Assembly: GCF_026230105.1 (NCBI RefSeq)
Contig: NC_079486.1
Location: forward strand, 992,001-1,056,000
Direction: 5' to 3'
From: Diorhabda sublineata
Taxonomy: Eukaryota > Arthropoda > Insecta > Coleoptera > Chrysomelidae
DNA length: 64,000 nt
The notes beneath the pieces are model-generated. The model was not told the DNA's origin, made no database searches, and saw only the letters and a list, made by a program, of their open reading frames with translations. Shown piece by piece: positions 31,301 through 41,950 of this stretch; the stretch's first letter is position 1; the number at the start of each line of letters is the position of its first letter. The position numbers were made by a program, and so were the translations under genes.

Positions 31301-32257
31301 TTTATGCTCTTTGAAAAATAGCAAATGAATGCTTTCAAATTTTTTCGATAATAATATAATGGGAATCGTATAGAACTTTTGCTTTTGTTACTTGCCATTT
31401 TTCTTGATTAAAAAATTTCTTATAATTAAAAATCACATTGTTAACAGAAGTTAATTTGAAACTAGAATTTTCTCTATATAGAAAAATTGTTTCTGATTTT
31501 GTATAATAGTGCTCGTTTCTATAATTGATCTTCACACAAATGTTTTTGTAATCCATTTTCTTAACACACTTTATCTGTCTTGATTGAACTTCTCAGTGAA
31601 TATGTAACTAAATCCTAATTTTAATGTACGGACAAAAATAATTATTGAAAATTGTGAAGTTATCTTGGTTTTCTAGAAAATCCCAGTGAGACAGAATTTG
31701 TATAGAAATTTTAAAACTTTGACTTATATTTTGTATTGATTGATGTCTTATACCTTGTTATTTTCAAACTAAAACTATTTAGATGATGTTTCTGTTTGCC
31801 AATGAACAAGAGAATTGTTCAGAAAATGGGAAAGTTTTGAAATTAAGAAAAAAGAAAGATCGTTTTAGTTCCATAAAAGGTTATTAGTTTTTCAACTAGA
31901 AATATTCAGACAATTTAAAACAAAATGTGCTCCAGTCTCAACAACTAGGCCACGTAAGGATTCACATTCCTATATCAAAATGAATCATTTTTTGAGATCT
32001 CTCTGTGGTAAAGCATTGTCTGTCGAATATAAAATCACCCTGTATTTACTGAGTTATATTTAGATTATGTAAATTCCAAAGATAATAATAATCTTTTTGT
32101 ATTTACTCAACCTCTAAACAGAACTAAATTTGTTTATTTCAAAGAAGATCTGTGTATATTTTAGGATTTAGCTTTACTTCGTTTATTTTATATGTATGTT
32201 TTAATACAATTTCATTGTTGTTCTATTTTATACTGTTAACTCCTTTATTGTATGAGC
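31301..32257. other. No gene; short repeat shared with 42.4 and 63.3 kb
   Basis: 31720-31860 (TTGACTTATATTTTGTATTG, CAAACTAAAACTATTTAGATGATGTTTCTG) also occurs near 42.35-42.48 kb (reverse complement) and 63.25-63.38 kb. A CACCCTGTATTTA terminus-like phrase sits at 32035. Confidence 0.5.
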
Positions 32258-32490
32258 AGCTTGAAATTGTTGTCACTATCGACTTGGGCTCCCCTGTGGT
32301 GGTTATTCCGAAACCCGATGGGAGTGTCCCACATACTTTTTCAAGCTGAATCCATATTAAGCATATTTGCTTTCGAAAGTATACCAGCGGGGCAGTGTCA
32401 TTCAAACTATTACCAACCATAGAGGCATGTATAGGATGAACAGATTGAGTATCGGTATAATAACAGCTCCTTCTTAAATGTTGATGAGGT
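32258..32490 (+). pseudogene. Ty3/gypsy reverse transcriptase relic
   Basis: SPVVVIPKPDGSV matches the conserved 'SP(V)V.V.K.DGS.R' motif, followed after a break by NHRGMYRMNRLSIGIITAPS, resembling '..G.Y...RL.FGI..AP'. About 60 residues between them are lost or unreadable. Confidence 0.65.
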
Positions 32491-32765
32491 GAGTGAGAAG
32501 TGTATCCCAGACTACACTAATAAATATCGATTTTTTCTCTATTTGTTTCCCCTGTAATATGTGAATTTTATTTTTTTATTTAAGGATAAGGTTGAAACTG
32601 TTGAAATTAGGCATAAAAAATGATTTGCATAAAATTAAAAAAAAAAAAATGATTTTATAACAAACTTTATTGAGAAAATTAACAAATTTTTATCAAAAAT
32701 TAGAATGAATATTTTTCCTTCAAATCACGACACCATCACTCAAAAGTATCTTTCTGCTATTCTCC

Positions 32766-33206
32766 TCATATTTCATCCTCCTTCTCTCCTTCATCCTCCT
32801 CTACTTCTTGCTCCTCTTCTTCTTCTTCTTCGTAGTCTTCCGCGGAAGATTCCGTCTCATCACCCAACTTCGCGCGATTCTTCTGTTTACCGCCGCCATC
32901 CTCACTCGCGTATCTCTATCGCTTCGTGTTTCTCGAAGATTTCGCATATCTATATATGAAGCTGTACTTTTTCAGTCTGTCGAGCAGCTTCATTTCGACG
33001 GCTTCTTTAGCCTGTTTGACGACTACGTCCATCCTAAGTTTGAGTTTATTGAATTTATCGTTCAGCACAAGGTTATCGTCAATATTTTTCAAGAACGGTT
33101 TCAAATTTTCGGCCTTCACCCAAGATCTAGTCACCACGTCGGAATCGAAAAATGTCACGTGGTAGTGCGTCTGAAAATAATCGTTATCCGTCAATACACA
33201 GTGTGA
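32766..33206 (-). pseudogene. ZCWPW-like PWWP-domain exon with one stop
   Basis: From a probable splice acceptor (TTAG before 33206) the minus strand reads DNDYFQTHYHVTFFDSDVVT, then RSWVKAENLKPF, matching the second half of a PWWP domain of the ZCWPW1/ZCWPW2 type ('YHVTFF....RAWI....LKPF'). A helical Lys/Glu-rich region follows. A single TAG at 32916-32918 interrupts; the same frame then stays open through ETESSAEDYEEEEEEEQEVE to a stop at 32766-32768. ZCWPW proteins read histone methylation, and ZCWPW1 acts in meiotic recombination; here only the last exon is present. A copy of just the acidic tail and 3' UTR lies at 41.0-41.2 kb. The stop makes a pseudogene or a shortened protein. The upstream CW zinc finger was not found. 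Confidence 0.6.
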
Positions 33207-34700
33207 CTAACTCCATAGATCGAATACCTTGTGTCGTTTCAAGAATTTTATCGAAATATATTACGAAAAAAAGTCGATTAATCACCCTGTATATGGCCAT
33301 CAAAATTTACAAATTAAAAAAAAAATAAAGCTGTATACGAGTTTACAAATTTCCCACTCTCCACTTTCAGTTGATAAAAAGAATCGCACTCTATTTAAGG
33401 TAACTTGAAATTTATTTCGATTTCCACTCCAAATGAAATATTGAAATAAGTAAAAAAATCACCCTGTATATAAGGTAACTTAATAATTTCGATATTAAAA
33501 CAAAATCATCCTGTACGTGACATGAACTAAAAAAATGGTACTTACAACACTAACCTATTGAAAGTGACCAAGAGAAATATTAGACTTTTTCCTCCTTTGA
33601 AGCTTAGAGCGATACCGTTGAGTTTTGGTTTTGATAAGTTTGTTTTTTCTTCTCCTTAACCATTTTCAACCAGTTATTGAATTTTGTCACTACCAAATTT
33701 TTGTAATACAAATTGGTTTCTTTACTCAAAGTCGACGGCATATTAAAACTTCTACAATTTTAATATACAAATAACACTTATTAACCGTCTTACTTTCATT
33801 CACTTAAAAAAATATTTTTGACAATTGTTGACTTTTGAAATTTAAGCACTTTTAAATGTTTATCTCGTTAACCAATCGAAATCATCAATTGATGATATCT
33901 TTACGTATATTTAAGAAAAAAACGATTTTTCGCGTTGTACATCACGAAATAAAACCGCTATAATTACGATGATTTAACTATCTGAAACAAATAAAATGAA
34001 AGTATGTAGACATATATGTAATACCAACTGTCCATATAAGAGTCTTACCTATATGAGTAATAATAGTATAACCATTGCATAAAGAATATTCTTTATACAA
34101 TGTTATTACAGTATATGTTAGATAACGTATTATAACAAAAATAATATTTTACAACAATGCATAGAATATTTTTTGTGTTGAAAGATAAAATGGCAACATG
34201 CTAGTACGCTGTGAAGTTGGCTGCTAGTGATATTAGACAGTTTAGATTATTGCATATCTGTCTTTATATTAAGTTATAACAATAAAAAGGATATTTTTAT
34301 TCTAATAATACTAAAAACAACAAGTTATAGGTCCGAGACTTTTCACTGTATAAATAAATAATTCGGATTACGAAACTAAAAACGAAAATTCATTAAAACA
34401 AAAAACTTTTCTGGAAACTGTAACATAAATGGAATAACTTTAAAAGCATATAGAATTATGGACTTGGTTATAAAAAAAAGACATACATTTGTACATACAT
34501 ACATAACACATATTATGAGCTGTACTGGTAAATGATGAAATATTTGAAAAATTGTCTAAGCTGTATGAAGGAGATACAGAACAATTAAAAGGTAAGGTCA
34601 CTCAAAAATATTTCAGCTATATCTATAAGAGAAATGACATTCAATATATCTGTATTCATAAGCGATAATAATAACCACAATGAGAGGCGATGAGTACACA
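33207..34700. other. Non-coding; several transposon terminus-like phrases
   Basis: CACCCTGTATATGG (33285), CACCCTGTATATAAGG (33463) and CATCCTGTACGTGA (33506) resemble each other and the ends of Tc1/IS630-type elements. No ORF. Around 34075-34105 GCATAAAGAATATTCTTTAT is a short perfect palindrome. Confidence 0.4.
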
Positions 34701-34719
34701 TTTAAAAAACTAGAAGATC

Positions 34720-35285
34720 AAAGCATGATGAAATCTACAAAATGTGACATAAGCGTAAAAGGTATTGGAAACAAACATTTTGATGAATACTTTCTTCAGA
34801 ATGTTATAATATTTTCACTGGAACACAAAAGTTAAGTGTCAGACTGGATAATAGAATGCATAAAAATGGTTGAAACTAAATTTAATACAAAAGTTCATTA
34901 AGTAAGATCAGAAATAATGGAGAATATACGAATAAACGAATGAAAGAATATATGAAAAAATGAGGTACTATTCTTGATTATACTCCAGCAAACTTCCCAT
35001 AACTTAATGGAAAATTGGATTGAGGGTAAACCTTGGACACTAAGAAATCTAAGTGTATTTGGCTCAGATGCGAGGATTTGGCGAAGATACTCGAAAGGAT
35101 ATCGGCTCTGGAATAAAATTGAAATACATGATATAAAAATAATAACTAGGATATTAAAAGATAATGAAGAAACCAGAAGTCAATAACAAGATGAAAGTAA
35201 TGTGAAGAAGAGCCACAATGAGGAAAATGATGTTGAAAACAAAGAACAAATAACAGTAAAGTGAGAAGTGTAAAATAATATTGAG
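34720..35285 (+). pseudogene. Copia-like pol relic
   Basis: NNGEYTNKRMKEYMKK then GTILDYTPANFP and LNGK match copia integrase ('S.NGGE(Y/F)...F...C...GI......(Y)TPQ(Q)NG'). Next comes ENWIEGKPWTLRNLSVFGSD ('G.KP..SHLRVFG') and YSKGYRLWN. The linker (QDESNVKKSHNEEN) follows. Stops near 34901 and 34962 and frame changes show that it is dead. Immediately after it is a hAT fragment on the other strand. Confidence 0.7.
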
Positions 35286-35289
35286 GAGA

Positions 35290-35545
35290 ACAAGGAACAG
35301 GAAATAAGGAAATCAAAAAAAAAAAAAATTCTGACCTATTGTGATTTTCCAACAAAAACAATATTATTTCCTTAAGAAGCTTGAACAATCTTGACAGCAC
35401 TTTACCTCTTGAGAGCCACCGTACTTCACAATGGAGCAGGAATGCTTTTTGCTCACTTCCCATTTGATCACACAGAATAGCAAAAAGTCAGCAAGTTAGC
35501 AAGCAACTTCAGTACTTTCATTAAGTTGATGTGAAAAGTTTTTTT
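35290..35545 (-). pseudogene. hAT transposase fragment with the 'RWLSRG' block
   Basis: The minus strand reads MGSEQKAFLLHCEVRWLSRG, then KVLSRLFKLLKEIILFLLE. This is the hallmark block of ZBED5/SCAND3-type hAT transposases. The other copies of this fragment in the window (1.8, 21.4 and 37.7 kb) have lost this block. Confidence 0.8.
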
Positions 35546-35869
35546 TCAAAACTGTAACTGTGAAATTGAGCGATTTTTTTATTTTCTTTTCAGTGAATGA
35601 AACTTCAGATTCTACCCTAGAGAGTGTTCTGATCCTTTTTTAGCTAGCTGTCAATGTGAATAGGCGATATGATGCAATTGTAGCTTGTCTATTTTGCTCA
35701 CCACAAATTGATGTTTTCATTAGTGAGTGAGACTTTAAGAATAAGTTCGAATAAGAGGTGAGAATGCTTATCATTTGAACTGAACTTGAATGTTACAATC
35801 ATACATAATTTCGAATTGTATAGGTGTGAAGAAATGGAAAATGGAACCGAAGATACCTACAATATTAAA
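35546..35869. other. Non-coding, shared with 30.5-30.9 kb
   Basis: Diverged copy of the stretch at 30.55-30.88 kb. No gene. Confidence 0.4.
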
Positions 35870-36069
35870 CTCAAACCTGAATTGGATTGCACAGTGACAA
35901 ATTGAGAAGTGTCAAAGAAGCAGTAAGGAAATGATTGGCAATATTGAAAATTCCACATCAGATAATACTTTCGAATGGCTAATGAAGATGCTTATAGAAT
36001 ACAAAATGGGGAAAGTGAATCGAATAATATAGTTAATTATTTAATCACAATAAATATATTTAAAAACTT

Positions 36070-36340
36070 ATGATATACATATTGATTGGTTGATTGTACA
36101 ATGAATCGACACTGAGGACATACACACAGCTGCCCAAAATTTGTTAAATGAACAATTCACAAAAGTAAAAGTCCTTAAAAGATACTAGAAGAATATTCAC
36201 ATTGAGAAATCCAAGACATGTACTACTATTACCACACTCACTTTTACACTGTCTGACACCTGTTTCAATGTTCTCCTTTAGTCTCTATGTGTTTTGTACA
36301 AAACAAAAAAATATTACCGAGAATAATTTGATTCAAGATC
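36070..36340 (+). pseudogene. Remnant F, degenerate copy in the left palindrome arm
   Basis: DTEDIHTAAQNLLNEQFTKV matches remnant F at 40.5-40.8 kb, with a stop (TGA in place of the Arg codon after IVQ) and frame changes. Confidence 0.4.
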
Positions 36341-36745
36341 ATCAGTTGATTGAATTAGTAAACTCACTCTCTACTCAATAACAACATTCTGTAGGCTAAT
36401 GTAAAAAGCTTTTCTTGTTTGAATTTCCTGCCTCCCAACTGAAACGGCAACACTGCACATGTCAATAGGCAGTGTTGTTTTATTACTATTATTACTATAT
36501 CTATACACGAAAAAATTAGTAACAATAATTTATTCCATCTGCTTAAGTTATTTAAACAACTTTTTTTATTAACAGCAAGGACACGGAGGTAAACGTATCA
36601 ATAGTTTTGGAGCTCAACGAGGTTTGAAATTTTTATAAAAAAATTCATGTATATCTTATATGAATGAATAATCTACATACCTTCAATTTCAAACACATAT
36701 ATAAACATTTTTCTTCAAAATAATTAGAAAACACAATTAAGATTT

Positions 36746-37207
36746 TTACTTCAACAAAGGGTCTGTGATAACCTTTTCAGAATGTAAATAAATGATTCTG
36801 TTAATGTAAAACGGTCGCTTAAACTTACATTCTGGTCCACATTTCTTAGAAGCACATTTTAAGCATTCTCCAAAGCAACCATGGCATCTTAAATTCAAGC
36901 AGTTACAAAGACCCATTTCTGATTTATTTTCATAAGATGTTGACGGCATTGCTGCGTCAAACGGGATTGATGTTCTTCGTGGAAGAATATCGTTATTTTT
37001 CTTCAATTTGTACACTACTTGCGGAACCATATCGAAATGGTTTTTTTCATTTATTTCAATCTGTGACTTATACTGATTCGATGTCGGTAGACTTGCGGAA
37101 TCAAGTCGCCATGATCTTTCTCTATTTATATCAGTTTGTGGATAATTTTGACTGGATGCTGTAGATCTGACGGATTTAAATCGGATTAATCTTTTTCTTG
37201 AAAGCAT
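36746..37207 (-). CDS. ARF7EP_C-domain (ARL14EP-like) protein, intact copy 2
   Basis: A 153-aa protein from ATG 37207, start MLSRKRLIRFKSVRSTASSQ. The N-terminal 100 residues are Ser/Asn/Lys/Arg-rich and probably disordered. The C-terminus holds a Cys-rich module, LCNCLNLRCHGCFGECLKCA, then SKKCGPECKFKRPFYINRII. The spacing is C-x-C-x4-C-x2-C-x3-C-x2-C-x4-C-x3-C. This matches the ARF7 effector C-terminal domain family (Pfam ARF7EP_C), whose best-known member is ARL14EP, linked to ARL14-dependent trafficking and, in other animals, to chromatin partners. Zinc binding is likely. Copies 2 and 3 differ at six residues by my count. The gene has no intron and its 3' side carries AATTGTGTTTTC-type AT-rich sequence. 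Function in this organism is unknown. Confidence 0.75.
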   Translation of the reverse strand: MLSRKRLIRFKSVRSTASSQNYPQTDINRERSWRLDSASLPTSNQYKSQIEINEKNHFDMVPQVVYKLKKNNDILPRRTSIPFDAAMPSTSYENKSEMGLCNCLNLRCHGCFGECLKCASKKCGPECKFKRPFYINRIIYLHSEKVITDPLLK

Positions 37208-37344
37208 CTTGTGAGATTTTCAGTTTGTGGTTTTGTTGTAAGTGGGTATAGATATGGAGGGCTAACGTTTTAATGCAGTTCTCTGACTCCTCTGGATAAT
37301 AGCGGGATTGCGGAATTATACCGAGGCATCTTACTAGACATAAT

Positions 37345-37560
37345 TTTTTCCTTGGAGGTTTATCGTTATTTTCCTCTTGCGGTATTAAATTGGATAGATG
37401 TTCCTAGTTGAAGGTTATCGTTGTATTTCCCAATCTGCACAATAGTCTTTTCTCTATGAATGTTGTTAGACTCGTATTTCGAATCAAAATGGTTTCTTCA
37501 TTTATTTCATTTGCTGTCTCATTTTTACACGTTTTTTGTAAACTTGTGGTTTGACAGTAA
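37345..37560 (-). pseudogene. Degenerate partial duplicate of the ARF7EP_C-type gene (left arm)
   Basis: The minus strand has GAAATAAATGAAGAAACCATTTTGATTCGAAATA then ACGATAACCTTCAACTAGGAACATC, resembling codons around EINEKNHFD and NNDILPRRTSI of the neighbouring gene. Confidence 0.4.
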
Positions 37561-37575
37561 ACCTCAATGTTGTCA

Positions 37576-38436
37576 AAAGTGTGGAATGAAGAAAGAAAGA
37601 ACAAGAAATAAATAAATAAAGAAGATAAAATTATGCCCCATCGCGTAATTTTACAACAAAAACAATCATAATTCATTAACAAGCCCAAACAATCTTGACA
37701 GCACTTTCACTCATTTCATCGCACAGAATGGCAAAAAGTCGGGATTGCTTAGGCTGCGACTTAATGAAATTTACAATCTTCACTGTATTATCAATCGCCG
37801 TTGGCTAAATTCTTTTTCTGTTCAAGGTCAAATGCCTTTAAATTTATTGTTATGCTGCAGTTTTGCTATTTTTCAGTTTTTAGGGAAAAATAGGTATTTT
37901 TATCGTAATCCTACATCACAATCGTTGTGAAGAAGTGATTCATGAGTAAAAATGCAATGCAATAAAATTTGAAAACATTATTTTTTTGGCCAGCTTATAT
38001 AATATCAACAAAATACCTTAATACCAATGACATTATAAGAACATTTTTCTTGTTGGTTACAAGAGTTGTTCATACTTTCAGAAGCAGAAGAAGAAGTTTC
38101 AGGTGAGTGAAATAATTAAATTTCTAAAAATTTGGATGAAGCGGATCTTTCAGACTGATGTAAACTACAAAATCTGCAATAAGTATGCATTAACAACATT
38201 TTTCCAACAGACAATAAATACCTTTCAGATGTTGAACCTAAACACTGCCAAGAAGTACCCGGTTTATTACCCCCAAATTTAACATAACTTTTTGCCCAAA
38301 AACAAAATTATTTTCTTGGTCTTGAAATTATTTTTGTTTAGATTAATTGTGGAAAATATTGCCCATTAACCAAATTTAGTGAGAACTGAAGCCAGATCAT
38401 AATGATTTTAATTATATTACGATTTATAAATAAATA
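37576..38436. repeat. Palindrome spacer; reverse copy of 20.4-21.7 kb
   Basis: Carries the hAT fragment (37670-37790), a piece of remnant E (38025-38110) and the segment shared with 20400-20700, all in reverse order to block C1. So spacer plus right arm together form a full inverted copy of C1. Confidence 0.75.
37670..37790 (-). pseudogene. hAT transposase fragment in the palindrome spacer
   Basis: The minus strand reads NFIKSQPKQSRLFAILCDEM; near-identical to 21420-21545. Confidence 0.5.
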
Positions 38437-38439
38437 TTT

Positions 38440-38660
38440 GACAACATTGAGGTTTACTGTCAAACCACAAGTTTACAAAAAACGTGTAAAAATGAGACAA
38501 CAACTGAAATAAATGAAGAAAAACCATTTTGATTCGAGCTACGAGTCTAACAACATTCATAGAGAAAAGACTATTGTGCAGATTGGGAAATACAACGATA
38601 ACCTTCAACTAGGAACATCAATCCAATTTAATACCGCAAGAGGAAAATAACGATAAACCT
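38440..38660 (+). pseudogene. Degenerate partial duplicate of the ARF7EP_C-type gene (right arm)
   Basis: Same trace as 37345-37560, in mirror position. It lies 150 bp upstream of the intact gene, so it may be an old tandem duplicate. Confidence 0.4.
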
Positions 38661-38808
38661 CCAAGGAAAAAATTATGTCTAGTAAGATGCCTCGGTATAA
38701 TTCCGCGATCCCGCTATTATCCAGAGGAGTCAGAGAACTGCATTAAAACGTTAGCCCTCCATATCTATACCCACTTACAACAAAACCACAAACTGAAAAT
38801 CTCACAAG

Positions 38809-39270
38809 ATGCTTTCAAGAAAAAGATTAATCCGATTTAAATCCGTCAGATCTACAGCATCCAGTCAAAATTATCCACAAACTTATATAAATAGAGAAAG
38901 ATCATGGCGACTTGATTCCGCAAGTCTACCGACATCGACTCAGTATAAGTCACAGATTGAAATAAATGAAAAAAACCATTTCGATATGGTTCCGCAAGTA
39001 GTGTACAAATTGAAGAAAAATAACGATATTCTTCCACGAAGAACATCAATCCCGTTTGATGCAGCAATGCCGTCAACATCTTATGAAAATAAATCAGAAA
39101 TGGATCTTTGTAACTGCTTGAATTTAAGATGCCATGGTTGCTTTGGAAAATGCTTAAAATGTGCTTCTAAGAAATGTGGACCAGAATGTAAGTTTAACCG
39201 ACCGTTTTACATTAACAGAATCATTTATTTACATTCTGAAAAGGTTATCACAAACCCTTTGTTGAAGTAA
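38809..39270 (+). CDS. ARF7EP_C-domain (ARL14EP-like) protein, intact copy 3
   Basis: 153 aa from ATG 38809, the same length and architecture as copy 2: a polar N-terminal 100 residues, then the eight-Cys module (NCLNLRCHGCFGKCLKCASK, KCGPECKFNRPFYINRIIYL). All cysteines are retained. By my count it differs from copy 2 at Asp/Tyr 26, Asn/Thr 44, Gly/Asp before the Cys module, Glu/Lys and Lys/Asn inside it and Asp/Asn near the C-terminus. It is transcribed away from the palindrome centre, as is copy 2. The retention of an open frame in both arms, while the unpaired copy at 19.6 kb is dead, suggests selection or gene conversion. Confidence 0.75.
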   Translation: MLSRKRLIRFKSVRSTASSQNYPQTYINRERSWRLDSASLPTSTQYKSQIEINEKNHFDMVPQVVYKLKKNNDILPRRTSIPFDAAMPSTSYENKSEMDLCNCLNLRCHGCFGKCLKCASKKCGPECKFNRPFYINRIIYLHSEKVITNPLLK

Positions 39271-39379
39271 AAATCTTAATTGTGTTTTTTAATTGTTTTG
39301 AAGAAAAATGTTTATATATGTGTTTGAAATTGAAGGTATGTAGATTATTCATTCATATAAGATATACATGAATTTTTTT

Positions 39380-39480
39380 ATAAAAATTTCAAATCTTGTT
39401 GAGCTCCAAAACTATTGATACGTTTACCTCCGTGCCCTTGCTGTTCTTCACGCGAGTTCTTTTTTGACAGTTAATTCAGA
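39380..39480 (-). pseudogene. Remnant E, first half (right palindrome arm)
   Basis: The minus strand reads NSKGTEVNVSIVLELNKI. The distance to the second half (near 38.1 kb) is occupied by the ARF7EP_C-type gene on the other strand. Confidence 0.4.
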
Positions 39481-39954
39481 TTTAATCAATATATTTAATG
39501 TTTATAAAAAAAGTTGTTTAAATAACTTAAGAAGTTTGAATAAATTATTGTTAGCAATTTTTTGGTGTATAGATATAGTAATAAAACAACACTGTATTTT
39601 GACATGTACAGTGTTGCCGTTTCAGTTGGCAGGTGGGAAAATCAAAAAGTGATGGACTCATCGATCTGGCTTTGTAATTACTATTTGGGAAGAGGTGATT
39701 CATTCATTAGTATTAGATATTGCCAACGTCTTAAAAGCATTTAGCTTGTGTAAATCATATTCATGCATATTTATTGAATATTCTGTATTTTACAACAATG
39801 CATGAAAGAGACGCTTCATCTAAATTTTCCTAAATTGAATTATTACATTCATCTGAAACTGTAAGTGCTTCCAAGAGTGAGACTCTCTTATAACCAATAA
39901 GAAAAATGTTCTTATAATGTCACTGATATTGAGGTTCCAATAAAAAATTTCCAA

Positions 39955-40400
39955 CAGGAAACAAACATGAATACAAGGACCTATTGGGTACTTCATTTTG
40001 CAAGGACAAGGAAAAACTAATTCACAAAAAAAATGCCTTGAATTTATTCATGAAAGTGGGGACAGATTTTTAAAATTCAAATTCTTTAAAAACATTTTTT
40101 TAAACATCTCATCACCTAAGAAAAGCTTTTTATATTTCCCGATCCTATCGTATTGTTTAATTAGTTAGTAATGTTGTTCGACTTGGAAATGATGAAGGAG
40201 TTAGAGCGGAAACAAAAATTAATACATATTTTCTACGAAAAGGATTTTAGTGATCTCAAATATTTGAGTTTATCTACTCGAAAGTAGTTTTTTCATAACT
40301 ACGGGGTTTTATATAAAATCATATGATTTGTTGGGATTTATTTAAGAGATACCAAGATTCAAATTGTCCACAGTATCCAGTAAAAGATGAGTAATTATTG
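39955..40400 (+). pseudogene. P-element-like transposase relic (right palindrome arm)
   Basis: RDLLGTSFCKDKEKLIHKK, then the NHPIT-equivalent region (HLITXEKLFIFP), then GVRAETKIN. It lacks the NTDELPEA phrase kept in the block A copies. Confidence 0.5.
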
Positions 40401-40527
40401 AACTTATCACTGAATTTGGAAGTTGTTCTAATTCAATCTGAGTAATAGTAGTCTTTCTTTCAAGAAATAGTCCAAATGGATCAAAGTACATATTTTGTTC
40501 AATGCCAGAGTGAGTTTACTAATTCAA

Positions 40528-40930
40528 TCAACTGACTATCTTAAATGAAATTATAATCGGTAATATTTTTTTGTTGTGTACAAAACAATAGAGACTAACG
40601 GAGAACATCGAAACAGGCGTCAGACAGTGTAATAGTAAGTGTGGTAAAAGTAGTAGTAGATGTCTTGGATTTCTCAATGTAAGTAGTCTCTTATCTTTTT
40701 TTACTTTCGTGATATGTTCATTTAACAAATTTTGGGCAGCTGTGTGTATGTCCTCAGTGTCGATTCTTTGTACAATCAACCAATCAACATGTATACCATA
40801 AGTTTTTACATATATTTATTGTATTTAAATATTTACCTCTATTGTTCGATTCACTTTAACAATTTTGTTTTCTATAAGCATTTTCATTAGCCATTCGAAG
40901 TATTATCTGATGTGGAGTTGTCAATATTGG
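40528..40930 (-). pseudogene. Remnant F, longest copy
   Basis: The minus strand reads FEWLMKMLIENKIVKVNRTI, two stops, then TYGIHVDWLIVQRIDTEDIH, TAAQNLLNEHITKVKKDKRL and LTLRNP, ending in a Leu/His-rich run. It shows that remnant F once extended farther upstream than in block A. No family recognised. Confidence 0.35.
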
Positions 40931-40995
40931 TATTGCCATTCGTTTTCTTAATGTTTCTTTTATACTTGTCAATTTGTCACTGTTACAATCAAACA

Positions 40996-41240
40996 AAGAC
41001 TACGAAGAACAAGAAGAAGAGGAGGATAAAGAAGAGAACGTGGACGAAGTATAAGGAGAATAGCAGAAAGATACTTTTGAATGGCGATGTCGTGATTTTC
41101 AAAGAAATTTTCTGTCGGAATGCAAATTTCCGTTCTAATTTTTGATAACAATTCCTTAATTTTCTCAATAAAGTTTGTTGAAAAATCCTATTTTTTCATT
41201 AGTTTTATGCAAATCATTATTGATGCCAAATTTTATCATT
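40996..41240 (+). pseudogene. Acidic tail and 3' UTR of the ZCWPW-like gene, second copy
   Basis: KDYEEQEEEEDKEENVDEV then a stop, followed by ATAAGGAGAATAGCAGAAAGATACTTTTGA and AATTTTCTCAATAAAGTTTG. These match the minus-strand sequence at 32640-32840. Only the last ~20 codons and the 3' UTR were copied. Confidence 0.65.
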
Positions 41241-41869
41241 TTCATGCCTTTTCCTTAAATTTCAAAAAAAAAATTCAATTATATTGTCTTAAGGCATCAT
41301 AAATATGAGTAATTCCATGATTAACACGTTAACCGCAGAGCCAAACATGTATGCCCCTTTCCGTCAATTTGATGCCCAATTTCATTTATCACAAAAATTC
41401 ATTATTCAACTGTCAAGCCGATAATTTTTCCTATGTCCAAGCCAATCAATTTTATTTATTTTTCAATAACAATTTTTTTCGCATAATTTCGATGCACAAA
41501 TCGAAGATTCTCAACATTTTTTCCGCCATAATTAGGGTACAATATTGTTTCGTATCTTAAAAAGAATAGATTGAAAATTTTTGGGGACTCTCAAAAACAG
41601 CAGTTAGTGAAGAATTACTTAAACTAAAAAAATTTGGTTGTTATATTATACTTATTTTCTAAAATTAATAATCATCATAATAGAAGGGTGATACTACATT
41701 GACGAAATTTCGACTGGGAAAATGTGATAACCAACCTGGAAAAATCGGGAGACTAGTACTTTCAATTTTTACTAGACACCCTATTTCAAGAAAAATTGTA
41801 GATGTAACGGATAAAAGTATGGACAAATATTGACTCATTTTTCCCGAATTTTCTGTATCTGAGTTGAGA
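41241..41869. other. Gene-less stretch
   Basis: A 69-codon frame at 41351-41560 is Phe/Asn/Ile-rich and unsupported. Confidence 0.4.
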
Positions 41870-41950
41870 AGCTATGTGCACATCCATGTACTCTAGTAGG
41901 AGTTGAAGGTAAAGTTATTCCAAGTTTCTCAGACAGAACTAAGACACTGA

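Larger units (their letters stand above)
35870..37575. repeat. Left arm of a large palindrome
   Basis: Reverse-complement match to 38437-41000, with a deletion of about 0.85 kb here relative to the right arm. The inner 1.0 kb (36550-37575) is the best conserved part and carries the ARF7EP_C-type gene. Confidence 0.85.
38437..41000. repeat. Right arm of the large palindrome
   Basis: Partner of 35870-37575. The inner kilobase carries the intact plus-strand ARF7EP_C-type gene; the outer part (39480-41000) resembles block A 17.65-18.85 kb. Confidence 0.85.

Noticed and set aside
32705..32959. Plus-strand Pro/Leu-rich ORFs over the ZCWPW-like tail
   Set aside because: They arise from the complement of Glu codon runs on the minus strand.
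36937..37164. Antisense frames over the ARF7EP_C-type gene (also 38852)
   Set aside because: The Cys module with correct spacing lies on the other strand.
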